Shown piece by piece: positions 1 to 11,183 of a DNA stretch of 64,000 nucleotides. This DNA comes from Plasmodium malariae (Eukaryota > Apicomplexa > Aconoidasida > Haemosporida > Plasmodiidae). The stretch is taken from the NCBI RefSeq assembly GCF_900090045.1, contig NC_041779.1, forward strand, positions 124,001-188,000. The letters are read 5' to 3'. The notes beneath the pieces are model-generated. The model searched no databases and was not told the origin of the DNA. It saw nothing but the letters and a program-made list of their open reading frames with translations. Numbering within the stretch: position 1 is the stretch's first letter; the number at the start of each line of letters is the position of its first letter. A program made the translations under genes and the position numbers.

Positions 1-237
1 AGAAGTATTATAAAAAAATTCAATTAAGTATATTACTAAAATACATACTTAAAATATATATAAATAACTATAAAAAGATAAAAAAAAATTAATCTATTTT
101 GATTATGCTACTTTTTTTCTTGTTTTTCTTAATGATGATTAATTAATAGATATGTATATATAACCAAATTTTGAATTCTTCTTAATATTATTAATCTAAG
201 TCACTTGATAGTCTGTATGACACTAATGAAAGGAATA
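1..237. other. AT-rich flank downstream of the first PIR gene
   Basis: Non-coding sequence beyond the stop codon of the PIR gene that ends at 238. It probably holds that gene's 3' UTR. I see no further reading frame and no telomere-type repeat array. Confidence 0.5.
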
Positions 238-2111
238 TCAAGGTAATATATTTACTAAGCTAAATCTCCTCCTGTTAGAATGCCTATAAGTACGTTTTAT
301 GAATCTCCTTAGAGGTCTTTGCATATTTAATTCAGCAAAATTAGTACTATATCTTTTTTTCCTTTTTTTAATTTTACCTACACGTGATCCAAACGGGGTA
401 AACTAATAGACAAGTAATACATATAAAACATATAAAATATGATTATTTTAACATTAGAACAGTTTAAAATAAATTTATTATAAATGGAAGGATGCAATGT
501 ATTTATAATATAAAATGGATTTCTATATTTACTTTAAAATAAAGGAAAAAAACAGAAATTATTCCCATTACTAAAGCAAGAACAATGGAAATACGAACAA
601 AAGTATTCTGTAATATATTATATTCTGTATCTTTTCCAGAATGAGCTTGGCCAATTGAATTTTTAGAATAAGAAACCTCTAATTTATTAGCCTTTAAAAC
701 TTGTATACGTCGTGAATTATTTTTCTCTAAATGATTTCCAATTTCTCTTTTAACAACTATATTTAATGCTTGTGCCGGCCATGTCTTATCCTTCTTTAAT
801 CGGTAAATCCCAGATTTCTCGTCTTTTATAAGAACATCTTGTTTAACCAGGTCCTCTACATACTTGCAAAGTCCTAAGGTAACTTGACTTGGTTTCTCAG
901 GAGGACAACGTATTTTTGTATCTGCATTTAATTTCCATCTCAGATCAATCTGTTCATCTTTTTTTGGAAGATACTGATTATTTATTGTTTCTGACCTGAC
1001 ACCTACTTTCATCCTAATTTTTTCATGTTGATCTTCTATTTCTGAATTCTCATTGGATTCTGGATTTTGACTTTCCAGAGATGATATATTAACAGTACTT
1101 TTTGTTCATTGTTTGAAACTATTAGCATGTTTCTATGATTAAAGGAAGATGCACGGATGAAACCACACGGTAAATTTGAGCTATTATTATCTATACGACA
1201 ATCAGTAAAAAGAATTGAATCCAAAAATTCTGGTTCAAAATCTTCAGAACCTAATTGTTTGCCATTTTCTTCAGTTGCAGGAATATTTTCTAATGCACTA
1301 CAACCATCATTAACAGATCCTAAAGATTGTATAATTTTACTTGGATCAAGATCATCAGTGCAATTCATAAACAAATTTGGACATATCCAAAAGCCTGAAG
1401 TACAACACATAGATTTCTTAGTTTTATATATTTCACTTATAAAATTAAGGTATTTTTTATATTCTGTAACATCTAACTTATTACAAAAATCTTTACTTTT
1501 AATATTATTATAATTCGTAATATATACATACAAATATTTCTCTTTATTTTTTTCCTTCAAATCTTTTAGGATTTCTTTAGCAAATTTATATTTACAATTA
1601 TGTATCCTATAATTCTTAGTAAGTATATCTTGTAAATTCAGAAATTCACTAACAACAGCATTAACTTCTTCATTTGGTGTATTCTCTTCAAAAATTTTCT
1701 CTATTTCTTCATATACCCAATATATGTAATGTAAACAACTGTCATTATAGTTTTTTGATTTACCGAATTCTAATAATAATTTAAAATTTCTTACAATTTT
1801 TTTGCAAAGTTTAACACAATCATCTTTGTATTTATGTTTAACTGCATTAAATATATTACAATTTATTTGGTTATCTACTTCATTGACCTCAGATTTAAAT
1901 TTGTCATACAATATATAAGAAGGTAACTTTTTTATAATTTCATCCTAAAAAATAAATAATAATACATAACATATAAATAATTAAATACTTATAAAGAATG
2001 AATTTATACAATTTATTTTATGCAAGTAATGATATAAAAAAAAAAGAGTTCATATTATTATATCTATGAAAAATAAAAATATACATAAACTTCTTCCTTT
2101 TCTCCTTTCAT
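238..2111 (-). pseudogene. PIR (Plasmodium interspersed repeat) gene, one frameshift
   Basis: Three-exon PIR gene. Exon 1 is 2091..2111 (7 codons, M-K-G-E-K-E-E), intron 1945..2090 with GT/AG, exon 2 533..1944, intron 403..532 with GT/AG, exon 3 238..402. Exon 2 opens with a typical L-P-S-Y-I-L-Y-D-K-F-K-S-E motif, runs through a cysteine-containing, mostly helical-looking ectodomain (for example C-V-K-L-C-K-K and C-L-H-Y-I-Y-W), and ends in one membrane segment (I-S-I-V-L-A-L-V-M-G-I-I-S-V-F-F-L-Y-F). The exon 2/3 junction gives Y-F-K|F-T-P-F-G, the family hallmark. Exon 3 encodes a 54-residue, very basic cytoplasmic tail (R-R-F-I-K-R-T-Y-R-H-S-N-R-R-R-F). The frame breaks at an A5 run (minus strand) at about 1099-1103. 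Exon 2 is 1412 bp, one base short of a whole number of codons, and a single extra base would restore phase 0 at both ends. PIR proteins are variant antigens on infected cells. This may be a real pseudogene or a homopolymer error. Confidence 0.88.
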
Positions 2112-5100
2112 TTTAAAAATATCCTTTCAAACTTTCAATGTATTAACTATGTGAAATAATTAAAATATAAATAAGTATTTATTTATAAATAATGACAACA
2201 TATTTAAAAATGTTGCATTCTGGGTATATTTTATATTATAATTTATATGTATATATTTATTTCTCCCTAAAAAATATAATTTAATTTATTTTATAGAATA
2301 AAGTATAATTCTTTGTTTTTTCTAATCACTTTAAAACTTTTAATTAACACTTAAATATGTTTAACATTGATAAAATGTAATGACAAATAGCAAAAATAAA
2401 GTATATTACAGTACAATTATAATATATCTACATCTTTGTATATATGTATATATATATATATATATTGAGGTATTAATATCAAACTTTTTTTAACGGAAAA
2501 TATAATATAATCTAGTGAAGCTAAAAATTTTAATTTATAGTGATATATGTTTTTTCAGTCATATATTTAATTTTAAATACTTATTTTTGGCTTATTATGT
2601 TTACATAATTAAATTTAAAAATTCCGTTTTTTTGAATTATTCCATTAATACATTTAAAATTATTCCATTTAACATATATCTTTTATCCTCCTTAGAAAAT
2701 ACAATAATACATACTTTCATTAAGAGCATTAAATATATTTATATTAAAAAAACTAAAAATATGTAAATAAAGGAGGAATAATACAAAAAAGTACATACGA
2801 AATATAATAAATAAATTTTTTTTAATATTTTACAAAATAATGCTAATAATATATTTATATTAATTATAATTCTATTATTTTTTATATAGCCTTGATAAAG
2901 CGATAACAAATTCATCGCGTATGTTGACATTATTTATTTCATACGTCAATATTTAATTTTTTTTTAATAATATTTTTCTATAATGAAATTTTTTCTAATA
3001 ATTATAGTGTTTATACATAAATGAAGCAATAACATGTGTTATTTTTAACAAAAACTTTTTAAGAGAAAATTTAAATTTTAATTTACAAAAAAAGAAGTAT
3101 GAAAATATTTTTATCAAATATTAGGATGAATTTTTTAAAAAATTGACATAAAAAAAATTAATATAATTTAAATATATATATTAAATTTGGAAAATATAAT
3201 TACAATATCTATTTAATTTTTAATAGATAGCAAAAAAAAGTTAAAAGGTAACATTGTTATATTTCAAAATTTATCTATTTCTTTAATTTTTCCTTTGTAC
3301 TTTCTTCATTCTGAAGATAAATTAACTGATATCAATTATTATATCAATAAATTAGTAAAATATTAACGAATATTTTTTTATGTTTCTGTATATGTGTGTT
3401 TGTTATAAAAATTTTTAAAAACCTTGGCATACAAAATATTGTAATTTCACCATAAAAGAATTATAATGTGACGTAATTATCACACGTGATAATATTATTA
3501 TAACTAATGTATATATGTGATATTTTTATTTGCATTCTCTTTATTTTGAACAGCAGAAAATAAATATGTTATTTAATTTTTTATTTTTGTTCTTAATATT
3601 TTATTGATTCATATGCATAATCTTTTACTGTATAAATCTAATATTTTTTTTTTTTCATGTTATTAAATTTTTTTTGTTGTTGCAAAAAAGTAACAAATAC
3701 ATATAAATGCCCGTTTTCTTTATAAAGTTCAATGAATAAATAAATAAATATTTATTACACAATATTACCATGAATAAAAAAAAAAATAACACATATTTCA
3801 TTAAAGAATTTCATATCATAATTTTCATTTATAATTTATAATTTTTAGTTATACACATTATTTAATTCAAAACCTTAATTATTTTTATAATTAAGTGGAA
3901 TATATTTGTCAATCTTTAGATAATAAAAAATTACATAATGATACTATTATGAGCATCATATAATATTAATAAAATATTTTAATTATATTGATTTTTATAT
4001 ATTTTCTATAAAACATTTTTTAATTCTTTTTTTTTGTTTTTATATAAGATTATTTATTTTATCTTACGGGAATCCTCGTACTTCGCATTTCATAAATTAT
4101 ATTTTTAATAATTTATAATAATATTCACCATAAAATAATTACTACATATATAATTATTTTAATAATTTGAATTTATTTTTATTTATTACGTTAAATATTT
4201 TATATTTCATTAAATAATACTAATCAAATTAATTAAGTAATATTTAAAAAAATTTCTTTTTACTTTTCTTATAGAACATTTTGAATGAAGTATGATCTAA
4301 AAAAAATGATAAGAATATTTTCTTTTTTCTAAATAATTATAGTAATATTTTTTATTTATTTTTAAATATTTTTCTTAATTTTTAATAATAACATCATATA
4401 TTTCTTATATTAAAGAATAATATATAATATTAACAAAGCAATACGTTTGGAAAAATTCCCAAATTAATTTATTTACTAATAATTCGATATCTCTTGATCA
4501 TATATGGTATTATATTACTTATGATAATCTTGTTTGAAAAATAACATATTATAGGAAAAAACAATCTATATTTTATATATAGTGTTTATGTTTGTATTTA
4601 ATTTAAGTAGATATATTGAGGTAAATTTAAAATGGATATGATTATTATATATTTTTATATAGAAGCTAAAATAATAATTGTATTTAAAGATATTGAAGTA
4701 TACTATTGTTTATAATGCAGAAAATTTATTATTGTGCAAAAATAGTTTGCAAAAAATATATACACATAAATATATTTTTTAAATGTAATGAAATATTTTA
4801 AATGATATTAAAATATATTCTAAATAAATTTTTGTGTATAATTCATAAAAATGAATTATATAACATTAACAGAATGCTTATGTACGATTAATTTTTATAA
4901 TTTCTATTATAAGTTATTAAGGAAACGTTCTTACGCTATTCATTTTATATATTACCTATACAAATATTCATGATCATATAGCTTATAATTTACATATCAC
5001 ACGGATAAAAGAATAAATTCATGTACTTTAATAGTAGTTAAATTAATTATACAGTTTTATTATTAAAATAGCTAAATGGTAAATGATGAAAATAGTGCAT

Positions 5101-5587
5101 TACTTTAACACGAAAAAAAGTGTTTCATTTAAAAATTATATTCATCAAGTCAGTGAAATTTATTAAAGAAACATATTTACCACATAAATTAATTATTTCC
5201 CCCATTTTCTAATATAAGATAAATTTGTATAATTTTAGTGTATATATTGATATGGTGAAAATAATCAAATACAATATTTACTGATTATTATGTATTACAT
5301 AATTTAATAAAAGCATGCATAAAATGATGATCATATGCTTTTAATTTGTTGAGTAGTTAAACAGATAAAATAACATTGCAATTTAAGGATATAATATATT
5401 TGTTAAAAGATATGATATTCACATATTTAATATATTCCTATATTAAATAATATATTTTCTATATTATTTTGTTAGCTATTGTTCAATTTTGTATTTCTCA
5501 TTAGATGTTTAATATATATTTTTACACATTTTATTCATAATAATAAATCTTGTACATTATAATTGTTAGCTATATAAAAATAAATTA

Positions 5588-5619
<32 letters not shown>
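5588..5619. repeat. (TA)n microsatellite
   Basis: About 32 bp of uninterrupted TA dinucleotide in intergenic DNA. Confidence 0.9.
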
Positions 5620-5627
<8 letters not shown>

Positions 5628-7174
5628 GACACAAAGCATAGAATTTATTACCCGTGTATAAAATTTATTAATTTTTTATTGTCTACAATATCCTTAATAT
5701 AATATATTTTTCTTTTCAATACTCTAAAAGGAATGTCTATTCAATGATAAACATCAATACATATTTTATTAAATGTTTATCCAAATGCAAGTTACACTTA
5801 AAATATATTTACATATTATTATATCAAGTTTTAGATTCAGAACATTACAAAATAAACAAAATTATATTAATCTAAGGAAAATATGTCAAAGTAGTTATTA
5901 ATTAACTAATTTATTGTATATGTGTTATTAGCAAATATAACAATTATTAAATTTATAAAAATTAATAAAACGTTATGTATTAAATATATTTGAACACATA
6001 ATAGTACATAAATAATTATTGTAAGACTTATTATCTAATATCTTTGTTTAATTAAATATATAGTCTTTAAATTTTATTATAATAAGTATATAAAGTAATA
6101 CAACAAAAAATATATTAAAAAAATTAAATAAAATTATATAAAAAACAAAGCAAGTAATATACATTATTAATAAAATAAGTCTTTTATTGTTTTGAATTCA
6201 ATAATTTTGTCAAAGCACCAGAATTAAATAATTCATTATATCTAATGTAAATATTATTGAAATACAAAAATAATGGAACAAATCATATCAAAAAGAGGTA
6301 AATAAACTTTCCATTATTTAATCTTAAATAAATAATATTAAGAAAGAAATCCAACAAATTATCTATTAATATTTTCTTAATTATTACTCAATAATTTAAT
6401 TATCTAATGATATAAAAACATAAATAAATTATATAGATTACTTAAATATAAATTTTAAATATAATATATATTCAAGTAATTTTCGAAACACTGAATAAAC
6501 AATACAATTAGATACAAAAATAATATAACAGTTAGTTTAGAAACTTCACATAATTGAATTTATTTGGAATCTACATTTTTATAATTAATTATAAATAATC
6601 CATAATTAAAAAGTACATGAGTTCATAATAAATCTATAATTATACATTTAGACTATACAAAAAATTATATCCTTTATAAAGATTTTCTCTTTTAATATCT
6701 TTTATAAAATATTCCTTAAAAAATTTATTTTATAGAATAAATACTAATATTCTTTTTTTAATGAAAAAAAAAAATATATATACATACCAGTGTAATACAG
6801 ATTATTCATATACATACATTGAATGCAAAAAATTCCACATTTATTGTTAAAATAAGTATAATAATACATTTTCTTAAATAACTTAAACAAATAATTATTT
6901 TAGACTCGATGTAAATAACACAAAAAATGATTAATCAAATGCAAGCTACCACACTTCAATAAAATTACATAAATTATTTCATTATATATTAATTTTAACA
7001 CATACGTATATTTTATTCATGAAATCTACTTTAACATGAAGATATATATGGAGACAAAATATGTATTTAAGCTGAAGTAATTTTTTAAAATACAAATTGA
7101 AAATTATTAAAGCAATCAAAAATTCAAATTAGCAAAAGAACTAAGTACATATTTTTCTACTTTTCCCCTATAAA

Positions 7175-7194
7175 ACACCTATATATATAGGTGT
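7175..7194. other. Perfect 20-bp palindrome downstream of fam-l gene
   Basis: ACACCTATAT followed by its exact reverse complement, 95 bp past the fam-l stop codon. The outer 6 bp (ACACCT/AGGTGT) are less AT-rich than the surroundings, so it is less trivial than a TA tract. It could be a hairpin in the 3' UTR or a protein-binding site, but function is unknown. Confidence 0.4.
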
Positions 7195-7288
7195 AATTAT
7201 AAAACAAAAATATTTATTGTTATAACTGTTAAATATATCACTAAAGATATGACTATATGTTAAATTTATCTTTAGAGAAAAATTCATA

Positions 7289-8250
7289 TTACTTCGTATT
7301 TAATCTTTTTTTGAACTTAATATTTTCATATTTTATAACTTTTTTATTGTAATAAACCATATATACAATAAATATAACAACAAATATAAGGAAAGGTAAG
7401 CAATAAAACAAAATGGTTGATAGGGTTACTGCTTTTGATGCACCGAATTCTCCTATGTTGAACAACGTAATCAAACCCCCCTCTACGTCCAAAGTACGTA
7501 TTCCACTTACAGTATCATTTTTGGGGTTTAACAAGCCTAATAAACCCAGCAAACCACCACATTTCAATTTCTCTAATGAAAGGTCTAATATGGGGAGTAT
7601 CAGTACCAAGAAAAATAACAAAAGTAAAGCAATTCGTATTCTTCGTTTTTTACGAGATATTTTTTTATATTCTTTATCATCAATTATCTTGACATTTTTA
7701 AGGTAGTCTTTATAATCAAGTTCTTTAAATATTTTTTTTTCAAAATTGGAATACTTTTTTGCTTTAGATATACCAGATTTACTTTTTTCATTATTTCTAT
7801 TGTATTCCTCAATATATAACGAACTACTATTTGAGAATTTCTGTTTTCCATTCGTCCCTTTTTTATTATTAGTTATACATTTTTTTTGTGCCACTTCATT
7901 TTGTGGCGTTTCTTCTTTAAAATTTACGATGAAATAATTCTTATCCTCATATTTTGCTAATAATCGATAATTTTTTGGATTTAATTTTCTAAGAATATCG
8001 CATTTATCATTTAAATATTTATTTAAAGAATTCTAAAAAGAAAAAAAATGTAAATAGTTCTTATTTAAATGAAAAAATATTCTTATACAAAAAAAAAAGG
8101 ATTAGTAAAAATAAACAATAATAATATAAATAATACAAAGGTCTTCCAATAATGTTTTCGCACCTCCTTATTGTAAAAGTGACATATCCAAGTTAAAGGT
8201 ATAAATACAGAAATTTTAAAAAATAAAAACAATATATTGTATTCCATCAT
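7289..8250 (-). CDS. fam-l family exported protein (two exons)
   Basis: Intact two-exon gene. Exon 1 is 8164..8250, intron 8033..8163 (GT/AG), exon 2 7289..8032. Two ATGs lie in tandem (8248-8250 and 8245-8247); the family consensus M-E-x-x favours the second, giving 275 residues. Exon 1 is a signal-like hydrophobic segment ending W-I-C-H-F-Y-N-K-E. Exon 2 carries a PEXEL-like R-L-L-A-K near residues 51-55, lacking the acidic or amide fifth residue of the strict RxLxE/Q/D motif. It then has a lysine/asparagine-rich middle, the fam-l signature K-K-Y-S-x-F-E-K-K-I-F-K-E-L-D-Y, and membrane segments at about 162-181 and 231-256, separated by a G-L-L-G-L-L-G-L-L stretch. It ends in Y-Y-N-K-K-V-I-K-Y-E-N-I-K-F. 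Family knowledge predicts export to the host erythrocyte; molecular function is unknown. The donor context GTGCGA differs from the GTATGA seen in other copies. Confidence 0.88.
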
Positions 8251-10224
8251 ATAGTTTTCTAAAGCAATATATTCAGAAAGTATTATATTTATAATAAGTA
8301 ATATGCATTCAACGTAAATCGTACTATATATGTTTTTTCACTTTTTGATTATTATTTCTTCTTAGGTATATAATAATATATATATAACTAAAATATATTT
8401 TATAATGAGGAACAAAATAAAACACCTTTAAAAATATATTTTTAATATTTACGTTATGAATAAAAAATGACTTTAAATAAAATACAATAATTTTAATTCA
8501 CTCATAAATATTCAAAATGAATACGTTAATTATTTAATATAGTCGAGGAATTAAAAGTTTTTTTATATAAACTTTTTAATGTTAAAAAAAATATATGATA
8601 TATTAATATTTTGAAATACATATTTAATTTACAGCATGAAACATATAGAATATATATATATTGCAATATTTTGTATATAAGGCTAGTAATTTTTAATTTT
8701 AATGATATTTTCCTATTATCAATCATTATTTCTAATATATTGCACTTTGAATAAATGAGTTATTTATTTTATAAATTATTAATTGTTGTAACTGTAAAAT
8801 AACTGCAATAATTAATGTATCCAATTTGTAAAACTTTTTCTTTTTGTGAAATATAACACGTTTTTTAGTTTTCGCATAAACAAGAACTTTATACTATGGT
8901 TTAAAATATATATAGAAAGTTTAATTTATAAAGTATTATTGAATCTATATAAAATTACATATATTTAAAATGTAAATAAAGCTTACTCTTTATTTTTATG
9001 TTATATTTTTAAAAAATTTAATTTTTATTTAAATTTAATTTGTACCATTATTTCTAAAGGGAAGATTTTTAAAATTAATCCTCACAAAGTTTTTAGTTTT
9101 TACCTACATATATATATTTGAAAAAATATTAATATATTATAATGTTAAAAATAAGAACACAGTAAAATTAATATACGAATGTTTTATTCAATTACCGTAA
9201 TTAAAAAAAATTCCCAATAATATATATATAATAATGACATTATATAAATTATTACATGTAAACTAGACATAATGCAGTGTAACAATATAATTTACCAAAA
9301 TATATTATTTAGTAACTTTTATCGTAATATTTATTGAGCTAATAAATTAGTTTTATTTTATCTTTTACAAATATATTTTGTCAAAAAAATAAATTTACCG
9401 ATACAGATAAAGAACATATATACAAATAAATGAAAACTCTTTTTTTTAATAATACTCATACAATTAAAATGATCTGTTGAATTATTTCTGCTACGTATGT
9501 TATGTAAATTAGATAGTGACAATTATAAAATGAATATAAGAACAACAAATTACTGTAAAAATCTAAAATATTATTATAATTTTTTTTTTTAAATATTATT
9601 TTTGAAGAGTATAAATTAATATATTAATAAGAAATTATGAACAACGAAATAAAAAAAAATTTAAAATGCTATTTTAAAGCTTAAAGAAAAACAGAAAAAA
9701 AAATTGCAATATAATATAATCTCTTACTTTCATAATGTAAAAAACAACGCACCTTAAGTTTTAATTTAAATATAATAATTCTTTTTCTTAATAATCTTAT
9801 AATATTAAATAATTTTATACTAGAATATGATAAAACATATAATGCAGAAATATTACAGTTATAACATAAAATAATAAATAAATTCAATACAATAATATTA
9901 ATTGTGATGTAATATATTATTTTTAACGTACAAATATATATTTTTCATTGAAAATTGTATATGTATAAAAATATATGTATTCTGCAATACTATTTAATTC
10001 AGATCAAAAAGTAGATGAAATTACAAATTAAAAAACTTTCAAACATTCAAAATTTACAAAAAAAATAAATAAGTATTTTTTTTATATTTACATATACATA
10101 TGACTAAGTATATGTAGGTTCATGGGTAAAATATAAGCAATTATTGTTATATTTAATATGTTATTAAATATATTGCATGTAGTAAATAACAATAAAGGCT
10201 TCTTTATAGAAATAAACATATTCC
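8251..10224. other. Intergenic AT-rich DNA between two fam-l-type genes
   Basis: About 2 kb. The part next to 8250 is the 5' flank of the fam-l gene and contains the copy-to-copy conserved string near 8506-8520. The part next to 10224 is the 3' flank of the next gene, with the conserved element at about 10033-10054. Short open frames at 8526..8726 and 9681..9887 (-) look compositional. Confidence 0.55.
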
Positions 10225-11183
10225 TTACCATTCATTGAACGTTTCCAAGGACTTAATTTTTTTACGTTTTATAACTTTTTTATAATAATGAAAAATTCCT
10301 AGTATAAGTATAATACTCAATAATAGGATTGGTACACAATACATTAAAATACTGCGGGCTTTCTGTAGTACAAAAGGATTTTGTGAAAAATAAGAGGACC
10401 ATGAAGAATCCGCCGTTTCTACAGGGACAGTTGACGGAGAACTTGAACCATTTGCTGCGCTGTTTTCTAATAATTGAAATAATAAAATCAATAGATTACC
10501 AATGGATAAATCTAATATAGGTATCATTAATACCACCACAAACAACAGGAAAAATATAAAAATCCTTAATCCATATTTTCTACGTTTTAATTTTTTGTAA
10601 TCCTTATCATTAATTAATATCATTTTTTTAAAAAAAGATTTATCATTAAGTCCATTCATTACTTTTTTTTCATAATAGTTATATGAATTATGAAACATGC
10701 TATATTTATTTTTCATAAGTCTCTTAATCAATTTTTTCTTAATTAATGAGCTTCTATATAATTTTTCTTTTATTTCTTCGTCCCATTTTTCATTATCAAT
10801 TGTAATTAATTTTTCGTTTTTTTCTTTTTTATTATATGGTATCTTTAATTCTAAATCTCCGATATGTGAACAAATAACCTTTTCACATTTTCCTAATAAT
10901 CTATAAAGTCGTTTATTTAATTTCCTATCAGAACCATAATTATCACCTAAAAATTTGTTAAACTTGCTCTAAAAAAGTAAACGCAAATTTTTCTTATATA
11001 AATGGATATATATTTTCATTGTAAAAAAAAATAATTAATAAAAATAAACAATAAAAATATGAATAATACATATGCCTTCAAAAAATATTATCATACCGTG
11101 TCACTGTAAAAATGACATATCCAATTTAAAAGGATAAATAAAAAAAATTTGATAAAAATTACAAACTTGATGCTTTGTTCCAT
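10225..11183 (-). CDS. fam-l-like exported two-TM protein (two exons)
   Basis: Intact two-exon gene. Exon 1 is 11097..11183 (29 codons, starts M-E-Q-S-I-K-F, ends W-I-C-H-F-Y-S-D-T), intron 10969..11096 (GTATGA donor), exon 2 10225..10968. The product is 276 residues. A PEXEL-like R-L-L-G-K sits at about 52-56 after an R-K-L motif. The middle is very lysine/glutamate rich, and K-K-L-K-R-R-K-Y-G-L-R precedes the first membrane segment (about 164-184, ending I-P-I-L-D-L-S). A serine-rich loop leads to the second (about 235-258), followed by Y-Y-K-K-V-I-K-R-K-K-I-K. The order and the K-Y-G-L-R motif match fam-l, but the K-E-L-D-Y signature is replaced, so assignment to fam-l or a neighbouring subfamily is uncertain. 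Export to the host cell is inferred from the family. Confidence 0.85.

Larger units (their letters stand above)
2112..7288. other. Gene-empty AT-rich stretch, about 5.2 kb
   Basis: Homopolymer runs, short TA tracts (around 2447-2464 and 5588-5619) and frequent stops in all frames. Short open frames at 2515..2766 (+) and 2739..2930 (-) consist of Y/I/L/F/K codons expected from base composition and have no motifs, so I do not call them. The right end, about 7090-7288, is the 3' flank of the fam-l gene. Confidence 0.6.

Noticed and set aside
1157..1513. 118-codon plus-strand frame
   Set aside because: It is antisense to the PIR exon 2, which has the family motifs and splice sites.
2515..2930. 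Two short open frames on opposite strands
   Set aside because: Residues are almost only I, Y, L, F, K, N and S as expected from AT-rich DNA. There is no signal, motif or splice partner.
3475..3494. Inverted repeat around CACGTG
   Set aside because: It is short, isolated in gene-empty DNA and not repeated near genes, so no role can be supported.
7413..7937. Two plus-strand frames inside the fam-l gene
   Set aside because: They are shadows of the minus-strand fam-l exon 2.
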